IMG/VR virus record: IMGVR_UViG_3300010370_005917
Coordinates: 1 to 45,561 of that record
Strand: one strand, 5' to 3'
Length of the DNA: 45,561 bases
Origin: a virus
Below are positions 40,453 to 45,561 of the stretch, piece after piece. A model generated the notes under the pieces. It was not told the DNA's origin. It was given only the letters and a program-made list of their open reading frames with translations, and ran no database searches. The translations under genes and the position numbers were made by a program. Positions within the stretch are counted from its first letter, which is position 1. The number at the start of each line of letters is the position of its first letter.

Positions 40453-40758
40453 TCATTCTTTTATTGGGTTATATAATGTATATTTTGCGGTTAATTCTTC
40501 ACCAGCTTTTATCTCTCTAATTGTTCTTAATTTGATTAAATTTTTTTCATAAAAAACTTCACAATTCGGTGTTTCTGAATGGTTAAAAAAACCACCTAAA
40601 GGTGTTCTAATATAACCATCTTCAAAACCATGACTTTGTACGTGTGTAATACCTATTATAAAATTATTGTCTATATTTACATTTGTAAATAATCCAAGAC
40701 CTTCTATTTTTGAATCTTTTATTGTTAAATAATATGGTAAAGGTCTGTAATGTGACAT
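40453..40758 (-). CDS. Minimal SET-domain protein, putative lysine methyltransferase
   Basis: It is 101 residues, hardly larger than the catalytic SET core. KIEGLGLFTNVNI (17-29) is the N-terminal SET block, LGGFFNHSETPNCEV (54-68) contains the NHSxxPNC knot motif, and IKAGEELTAKYTLYN (83-97) holds the GEELTxxY end. The order and spacing are canonical, and it resembles in size the small viral SET proteins known from chlorella viruses. It would methylate lysines on a host or phage protein using SAM. The 47-residue gene before it and the proteasome-like gene after it are on the same transcript. Confidence 0.8.
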   Translation of the reverse strand: MSHYRPLPYYLTIKDSKIEGLGLFTNVNIDNNFIIGITHVQSHGFEDGYIRTPLGGFFNHSETPNCEVFYEKNLIKLRTIREIKAGEELTAKYTLYNPIKE

Positions 40759-40762
40759 ATAT

Positions 40763-40906
40763 TTAATTTAAACTAAATGGGTTATATAATTTAATATTTT
40801 TCATTTTTACCAATTCTTTAGGTTCTTTTTTACCGAAAGGTCTTCTATATACGGTTTTCCCATTATCAGGGCTTTCATAAATCCATATTATTTTTTTATT
40901 TTTCAT
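40763..40906 (-). CDS. Small hypothetical protein, 47 residues
   Basis: This short ORF lies exactly between the dUTPase stop (TAA then ATG) and the SET gene, leaving a four-base gap. The product begins MKNKKIIWIYESPDNGKTVY and is basic in the middle (RRPFGKKEPK). It resembles in style the very small proteins of T4-like phages of unknown function. The tight packing supports a real gene. Confidence 0.6.
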   Translation of the reverse strand: MKNKKIIWIYESPDNGKTVYRRPFGKKEPKELVKMKNIKLYNPFSLN

Positions 40907-41566
40907 TTAATTTTTACCTGTTGAACCAAATCCACCAGAACCACGTTCAGTTTCTGAAAGTTCTTCTACGGATTCTATTTTAATTAATGAACCAAAATCG
41001 TTACTAATTCTTGAAGTTACAACACCTTGCGCTATTCTTTCACCGTGTTCAATTTTTTGTGGTGTCGTATTAAGATTTATCATAATAACTTTTATTTCAC
41101 CACGATAACCAGTATCCACAGTTCCTAATATAACCATAAGACCTGTTTTATAAGAATGACCACTTCTTGGTCTGATTTGCATTTCAAAACCTTCAGGTAA
41201 TTCAAAATAAAGTCCTGTTGGGATTAGCATTCTTTCAAAAGGTTGTAGAATAACTTCTTTTTCACCATCTGGAATATTAGCCCGTAAATCAAAACCAGAA
41301 TCGCCATCTTTTGCCCAGGTAGGGTCTTGGTTATCTGATGTATTAACAAATTTAATTTTAATACTATGGTCTATTTCATCTTCCTCATAAAAATCTTCAT
41401 TTTTATTATCATCTTCTTTTTTGTCTTCTAAATCTTCTTGAACCTCTTCTAACATATTTTGTAATTTTAGAATTGCGTCCAAGTTTTTACTTTCAGCATC
41501 AGAAATAAGACCTAAAGTTTTTAGGTGTATTAATTCTTTTATGTAATTTTTTACACTATCATCCAT
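40907..41566 (-). CDS. dut: dUTPase with acidic N-terminal extension
   Basis: It is 219 residues. All five trimeric dUTPase motifs are present: DSGFDLRA (89-96), PRSGHSYKTG (133-142), GTVDTGYRGEIKV (148-160), RIAQGV (177-182) and RGSGGFGSTG (208-217). It removes dUTP to dUMP and PPi, protecting phage DNA from uracil and supplying dTMP synthesis. The first 65 residues are an extra helical, very acidic extension not found in ordinary dUTPases; it may mediate an interaction. It overlaps the exonuclease gene upstream by one base. Confidence 0.95.
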   Translation of the reverse strand: MDDSVKNYIKELIHLKTLGLISDAESKNLDAILKLQNMLEEVQEDLEDKKEDDNKNEDFYEEDEIDHSIKIKFVNTSDNQDPTWAKDGDSGFDLRANIPDGEKEVILQPFERMLIPTGLYFELPEGFEMQIRPRSGHSYKTGLMVILGTVDTGYRGEIKVIMINLNTTPQKIEHGERIAQGVVTSRISNDFGSLIKIESVEELSETERGSGGFGSTGKN

Positions 41567-42273
41567 TATTTTAAATTATTAAATTTTGTTATTATATCAA
41601 TTAAAGCCTTAACATCTTTTTGACAATAAGTCTTTATATCTTCATATTTACGGTTCCAAAAATTGGAGGTTACGTTATCACCTTTGACATTACCGTTTTT
41701 AGGTGAATCGATTTTTAGAACATCACAAATCAAATCTAAAGAACCAATACTTTTACCACCAAAATTCCAAATATCTCTTGTGTCAACAACTTTTAATTCC
41801 CAAGGTTTGGTGTTATAAGTTGGGAATATTTTTGGTGTTTTTAAACCATTAATGACGAATCTTTTTGCTAAAAAAGGTATGTCAAAATTCTTTATATTAT
41901 GACCACAAAGTTCAAAACCCAAAGATTCTATTTTATCAAAAATTTTTCTTGTATTTAATAAAATTTCTTTTTCATCCTCACCACAAAAAGATTCAAACTT
42001 TGTTTGTCCATCTCTAGTTACAAAAGCCATCGAAATACAAGCTACTTTACCAAACTCAGGGAAGAATGCCGCAGTTTGTCGATAAACTTCTTGTTTAACT
42101 TCATCTTCAGACATTTTTTTAGTAATCCTACTTTCATCTGTTACACGTTCTCTAAAATTATCGTAATAAGATAACCATTGTTTTGTTTCCTCATTTGATA
42201 GTTCAGTTAAAGATTCATATTGACTTACACTTTCGATATCAAAAAAAAGTAACTTTTCAAGGTTAAATTGCAT
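41566..42273 (-). CDS. 3'-5' exonuclease, DEDDy type, PolB-exonuclease-like
   Basis: It is 235 residues. LLFFDIES (8-15) is ExoI, CGHNIKNFDIPFL (123-135) ExoII, and TYCQKDVKAL (215-224) ExoIII with the Tyr four residues before the Asp (Y216-x-x-x-D220), which defines DEDDy. It resembles the stand-alone exonucleases related to the PolB proofreading domain. A role in DNA repair, recombination or end processing is likely. It overlaps the GT-B gene upstream by 11 bases and dUTPase by one. Confidence 0.85.
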   Translation of the reverse strand: MQFNLEKLLFFDIESVSQYESLTELSNEETKQWLSYYDNFRERVTDESRITKKMSEDEVKQEVYRQTAAFFPEFGKVACISMAFVTRDGQTKFESFCGEDEKEILLNTRKIFDKIESLGFELCGHNIKNFDIPFLAKRFVINGLKTPKIFPTYNTKPWELKVVDTRDIWNFGGKSIGSLDLICDVLKIDSPKNGNVKGDNVTSNFWNRKYEDIKTYCQKDVKALIDIITKFNNLK

Positions 42274-43582
42274 TGCTTTCGATTATTAATTCTTTGGTTT
42301 CTTTTTGGTTTCTTTTTACAATTTCAGAATAAAAATCAGCACGTGTTTTAGTAACAACATCAATGTGATATTTTTCCTTAACACAATTATACAAATTTTC
42401 TCCCATAATTTCAATAAGATGTGGGTTTTTGTGTAATAATTTAATTGCTTTTAACCAATCACTATGATTTTTACCTGAATCAATTAAAATGGCATTACCT
42501 TTTTCATTAATTTTACCACCAAATTCCATAACACTTACTAAGTCAATTGTGTAAGGACCATAATTTTGTGCAATTAAAGCTTTTTTATGGAAACCACCTT
42601 CAATAACTTTTAATTGAGATTTTACTTTATTAAACATATGTTCTTTCAATGGAGCCAAAGAAACCTCAAAAGAGTTGTAATTGGAAGCATAAGTTGTAAT
42701 TGGTTTTGTCCAAACTCGACGATAAGGTTCGTTAATATCTTTAAATTCGTCGTCTTGGGAGTATTTTAATAAATGTTTTTTATATTCTGGAGTTAAAATT
42801 TTATAGTTATCAGTAAACAATTCTTCATAACGAGCCCAAACACTTTCGTGTGGTAAAATTTTTCTAGTTCTTTGTTCTCCTGTTTGTGGGTTGGTTTCTG
42901 TCATACTACCACGAGTATCAAAACCACAAAGCACTAATTGAGTATCTTTTGCTTCAGATGAATTCATCCAAATATTTAAACCTTGTTTCATTAGACGTAA
43001 ATCCTCTAAATGTGAACTACCACCTAACCAACCAATACGTAATTTTTTATCACTTTTAATTTCTTTTTTATGAAACTGAGGTTCTTCAGGGTTAATAGCA
43101 TTTGGTAATACCATTACGTTTTTATTGTATTTTCTGATTTCTTCAGCAAAGATCTTGGTTGTGGTCGTAACATAATCAACCAAAGGGAAATTACTTTTAA
43201 TAAGTTCATCCAATTTCGCTTGTTTTAACATTGGGTATGCTGGATGGTCGGCTGACGGCATCCAATAGTCATCAATATCCATTACAGAAACAATTCCAAA
43301 TTTTTTAAATTTCTCAAAAATTCTTTTTGCATTTTCACCGTATACTGGTTGTAATTGACCGTTAATATTATCAGTAATAGTCCTGTGAAAATGAACAACA
43401 TCAAATTGTTTTAAATAGCTATCATCATCCCAATTAATACTATCAACACCCGCTGTAATAATATCCACAAAAAATTCATCAGAATACATTTCTTGTAGTC
43501 TTAAATGTGGATCTAAAGACCTGAATTTTGCAACACCTGAGCGGTCGGAACAGATAACTAAAACTTTAACTTTTTCTTTCAT
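42263..43582 (-). CDS. Large GT-B glycosyltransferase, family 4-like
   Basis: It is 439 residues. The N-terminal domain has DVVHFHRTITDNINGQ and VSVMDIDDYWM; the C-terminal domain starts KLRIGWLGGSSHLEDLRLMK and includes FNKVKSQLKVIEGGFHKKAL with a Lys/Glu pair at the donor site. It also has an inserted TNPQTGEQRTRK loop. It is separated from the glycan island by the nucleotide genes and preceded by its own terminator-bounded leader, so it may be regulated separately and use another acceptor. Confidence 0.82.
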   Translation of the reverse strand: MKEKVKVLVICSDRSGVAKFRSLDPHLRLQEMYSDEFFVDIITAGVDSINWDDDSYLKQFDVVHFHRTITDNINGQLQPVYGENAKRIFEKFKKFGIVSVMDIDDYWMPSADHPAYPMLKQAKLDELIKSNFPLVDYVTTTTKIFAEEIRKYNKNVMVLPNAINPEEPQFHKKEIKSDKKLRIGWLGGSSHLEDLRLMKQGLNIWMNSSEAKDTQLVLCGFDTRGSMTETNPQTGEQRTRKILPHESVWARYEELFTDNYKILTPEYKKHLLKYSQDDEFKDINEPYRRVWTKPITTYASNYNSFEVSLAPLKEHMFNKVKSQLKVIEGGFHKKALIAQNYGPYTIDLVSVMEFGGKINEKGNAILIDSGKNHSDWLKAIKLLHKNPHLIEIMGENLYNCVKEKYHIDVVTKTRADFYSEIVKRNQKETKELIIESNAI

Positions 43583-43611
43583 ATTTATTTTTTAATTTAA
43601 TTTTATGCAAT

Positions 43612-43637
43612 AAAAAACCCCACATAATAGTGGGGTT
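43612..43637 (-). terminator. Terminator, leftward
   Basis: On the minus strand AACCCCAC and GTGGGGTT pair around TATTAT, followed by a T run. It ends the leftward transcript from the right-end structural genes before the glycosyltransferase gene at 42263. Confidence 0.85.
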
Positions 43638-43657
43638 ATTTTTTCTTTTTGTAAAGG

Positions 43658-43717
43658 TTATTTTTTTCCTTTTGGTGTACCTTTGTTCCCTTTACAACCA
43701 CATCCTTTAGTTGTCAT
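43658..43717 (-). CDS. Possible 19-residue Cys/Gly/Lys-rich microprotein
   Basis: A short ORF with an A-rich leader encodes MTTKGCGCKGNKGTPKGKK. It lies in the 153-base gap between the structural gene at 43736 and the terminator. The C-x-C pair and basic composition look non-random, and nothing else explains this stretch, but at this length it may be chance. Confidence 0.35.
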   Translation of the reverse strand: MTTKGCGCKGNKGTPKGKK

Positions 43718-43735
43718 AGTTTTGTTTTTTTTTTG

Positions 43736-44371
43736 TTATTCGTTATTTTTTCTTTTCATTTTCGGCATTGGCATTACACTTCCAGAGAAAATTGTATTAC
43801 CTGCTTTAAATTGAACGTTTTCTTTAACTAATCTAGAATCAAAATAATTCTCAATAATTTTAGGTAAAGCTTTTGAAATCTCGGAAGCAATTAATTTTCT
43901 TAAATAAGCTTCGTCAACGTTAATAGATGGTTGTCCAATATTTTCATTTACAGTTCTTCTTTTTTTAACTTCTGGTTTTTTTGTGGAATTTGCAAACATG
44001 TCAATTTCATCATCCTCACTATAAACTGGTTGTCTAACTGATTCCCTAACTGGCGTCCCACGTAATTCTCTAATTGCGTCTTCATCGACATCACTCATAG
44101 GGTTTATTTGAGGTATTGGGTTCTCCAACATTGCTCTTTGAATTGCAGGTGGTAATTTTGAATTCTGAACCCTTTCTTTATAGACTTCAGAACCAGCTTC
44201 AACACTTTCGGTCATTGTTGGGGTGTAATCAGAAAACCCCTCACTCATTACACTTCTGTCATTTGTTAGTCCAGGTGTTTGTGATTTTTTAACAGCACCA
44301 GTATCGTATTTTTCTGCGGCTTTATCAATTGCTTTCGCTTTCTTTAATATTGCCAGTAATTTAGGATCCAT
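43736..44371 (-). CDS. Hypothetical protein, probably virion or assembly
   Basis: It is 211 residues: a basic helical N-terminus (KLLAILKKAKAIDKAAEKY), a long low-complexity Ser/Thr/Glu/Pro-rich middle, then a helical block EAYLRKLIASEISKALPKII and a C-terminal VQFKAGNTIFSGSVMPMPKM. The helix-plus-C-terminal arrangement suggests a structural or scaffolding adaptor, but no family is recognised. Its start overlaps the stop of the WYL-like gene by one base. Confidence 0.72.
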   Translation of the reverse strand: MDPKLLAILKKAKAIDKAAEKYDTGAVKKSQTPGLTNDRSVMSEGFSDYTPTMTESVEAGSEVYKERVQNSKLPPAIQRAMLENPIPQINPMSDVDEDAIRELRGTPVRESVRQPVYSEDDEIDMFANSTKKPEVKKRRTVNENIGQPSINVDEAYLRKLIASEISKALPKIIENYFDSRLVKENVQFKAGNTIFSGSVMPMPKMKRKNNE

Positions 44372-44751
44372 TAGAATCTAGCTTGTTTATTTATTGTTAT
44401 CATACTCCCATCACCAAAACGGTTATATTTAGGTATTCCAGATATTCTATCAGAAATTGGTGTTGAATAAGGTCTTTCACCCAATTCTTCCCAATCTAGA
44501 ATTCTGTCCAATCTAAAAGTTTTCCAACCAACTTCAGTTGTGGTATCACCTGCATATTGGTAAGCTCTCACAATTGGATTACCAGCTTTTGATGTACCTA
44601 AAACATATGCTTCCAAATATCTAGTACTAGTATTACCATTTGGCTCTTGATACCTAATTCGGATTCTATTATGTTTTACAATAGCATCACCAACTTCAGT
44701 GCTGGAAGCTACTTCTAAAATAACCTCTTTTAAAAGAGAGTAAAGTTTCAT
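44371..44751 (-). CDS. WYL-like domain protein with a possible capsid tag
   Basis: It is 126 residues. It starts MKLYSLLKEVILEVASS, which contains two (I/L)-x-E sites, L7-K8-E9 and I11-L12-E13, and so resembles the tag of the internal-protein candidates. The body (about 24-92) follows the WYL fold: RIRIRYQEPNG, RYLEAYVLGTS, IVRAYQYAGD, then WKTFRLDRILDWEEL, the characteristic end strand-helix. WYL domains bind nucleic acids or ligands and control defence systems and transcription. A WYL-like protein delivered with phage DNA would be notable, but the tag is weaker here than in other genes. It is coupled to neighbours by short overlaps. Confidence 0.65.
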   Translation of the reverse strand: MKLYSLLKEVILEVASSTEVGDAIVKHNRIRIRYQEPNGNTSTRYLEAYVLGTSKAGNPIVRAYQYAGDTTTEVGWKTFRLDRILDWEELGERPYSTPISDRISGIPKYNRFGDGSMITINKQARF

Positions 44752-45102
44752 TTACCAGTATTGTTGTGGGTAGTTAAAATTATCATAACCCATACCTGGT
44801 TTATATTTGTTACCAGAAGAGTAGGTTAATTGTGTTTGGGTTATTCTATCGGTTAAACCACCTACTTGACCACCGTTTTCACCTTTACCCCATTCATCAC
44901 CATCACTTAATGCATTTGGGTGTGAGGCACTATACCTATCTGAAGGTGTGTCTTTAAAATCGTTTAAAACGGTTAGGTTTAAACGCTCAATATCACCTGT
45001 TTGTTTTAATCCTGGTAATTGGTTTAGGATACCACCTGGTCCGAAACTTTGAACACTAGCAGCATCTGTTAATACTGGTGAGATTTGTTGTCCGTTTGGC
45101 AT
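44752..45102 (-). CDS. Hypothetical structural-block protein
   Basis: It is 116 residues, rich in Gly, Asn, Ser and Gln, mostly loop-like (ENGGQVGGLTDRITQTQLTY) with a C-terminal YDNFNYPQQYW. The composition suits a small virion component. It overlaps the gene upstream by 34 bases and is adjacent to the WYL-like gene. I do not recognise it. Confidence 0.65.
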   Translation of the reverse strand: MPNGQQISPVLTDAASVQSFGPGGILNQLPGLKQTGDIERLNLTVLNDFKDTPSDRYSASHPNALSDGDEWGKGENGGQVGGLTDRITQTQLTYSSGNKYKPGMGYDNFNYPQQYW

Positions 45103-45557
45103 AATTCTTTGTTTTTAGTAAAAATATTTATGATGTTTTCCATCTTCTTTATCTCATAAATATATTGAGATTCCGAAATTCTTTTCTGATGTGAAGTTTT
45201 GATTTTCACATCATCAGTTTTAATTTTATTGTCAAAAGACATATCATCATTTCTATAATGACTGCCTACCATACTTGTATCTGTTTTTGCTTTTTTATAG
45301 GCTTCTATACTGTCTCTTGCGTTTTCTAAAGTTGAGTTAACCCAGTACTTCATTTTTCTACCACCATTAAGTATAAAAGGTGTTGTTTGCTTTCTATCAT
45401 CCATGTAATCAGTGTTAGATGATTGGGAATCAAAAAAGTTTTTGATTCTTTTTAATTCAGGATATGATAGTTGTTGTGTGTTTTGTAAACGGACATTACG
45501 ATTATAACCCTCAGTATTTTGATCGGCACCTTTTACTTTTGCAAAACAAATTTTCAT
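45069..45557 (-). CDS. Hypothetical protein at the right edge, possibly partial
   Basis: It has 162 residues within the window; the codon before the first ATG is not a stop, so the start could lie beyond the edge. YPELKRIKNFFDSQS, then TPFILNGGRKMKYWVNSTLE and DSIEAYKKAKTDTS, suggest a helical virion protein with a compact conserved core. It is Asn/Lys/Tyr-rich, with a basic C-terminus. The function is unknown. Confidence 0.6.
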   Translation of the reverse strand: MKICFAKVKGADQNTEGYNRNVRLQNTQQLSYPELKRIKNFFDSQSSNTDYMDDRKQTTPFILNGGRKMKYWVNSTLENARDSIEAYKKAKTDTSMVGSHYRNDDMSFDNKIKTDDVKIKTSHQKRISESQYIYEIKKMENIINIFTKNKELCQTDNKSHQY

Positions 45558-45561
45558 ATGA

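Noticed and set aside
43580-43590. ATATTTAT motif next to the glycosyltransferase start at 43582
   Set aside because: It is on the plus strand while the gene is on the minus strand and overlaps the start codon, so orientation and position are wrong; a chance match in A+T-rich DNA.

Overview
The window looks like part of the genome of a large T4-like (myovirus) phage whose host is probably a member of the Bacteroidota. The T4-like assignment rests on recognisable homologues of gp20 (portal, cut by the left edge), gp21 (prohead protease), a gp22-type scaffold, gp23 (major capsid protein), a gp5-type OB-fold baseplate hub protein and a gp55-type late sigma factor. The host guess rests on very A+T-rich DNA, A-rich start contexts with almost no Shine-Dalgarno sequence, and a small protein resembling the Bacteroidota-associated DUF4494 family. 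No terminase, DNA polymerase, integrase, tRNA or CRISPR array was seen.

Layout. Positions 1-10.4 kb read mainly rightward: portal, a hypothetical gene, a type II glutamine synthetase cassette, prohead protease, two small tagged proteins, a DUF4494-like gene, scaffold and major capsid protein, with a leftward metallopeptidase gene between. From 10.4 to 12.4 kb genes of both strands alternate; several encode small proteins with a shared N-terminal tag. From 12.4 to 18.4 kb a leftward block holds baseplate/virion genes and the sigma factor. From 18.4 to 22.2 kb come two glycosyltransferases, a degenerate HAD-like protein and PhoH. From 22.2 to 39.8 kb one unbroken leftward run carries nucleotide-sugar enzymes, methyltransferases and many glycosyltransferases. 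From 39.8 to 43.6 kb there are a proteasome/HslV-like protein, a minimal SET-domain protein, dUTPase, a DEDDy exonuclease and one more glycosyltransferase. From 43.6 kb to the right edge lies a second leftward block of probable structural genes.

How the genes may work together. The most interesting pattern is a short N-terminal segment shared by seven otherwise unrelated small proteins and ending in (I/L)-x-E, the cleavage signature of T4 gp21. It resembles the capsid-targeting sequence of T4 internal proteins (MKTYQEFIAE) and suggests a set of proteins packed inside the capsid and processed by the gp21 encoded nearby; one is a zinc metallopeptidase and another is WYL-like. A second pattern is a sense-strand motif close to ATATTTATA, 4-16 bases before the start codon of many of the same late genes. 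It is a candidate late promoter for the gp55-like factor, but it lies in the opposite orientation to the T4 TATAAATA element.

The glycan island has sugar-nucleotide enzymes and more than a dozen glycosyltransferases but no evident flippase, polymerase, export or membrane protein. Its products may therefore decorate phage proteins (or DNA) in the cytoplasm rather than build a host surface polymer. Glutamine synthetase sits in a terminator-bounded cassette among head genes and looks like a later insertion that would alter host nitrogen metabolism. All functional statements are homology-based readings of the sequence by eye.
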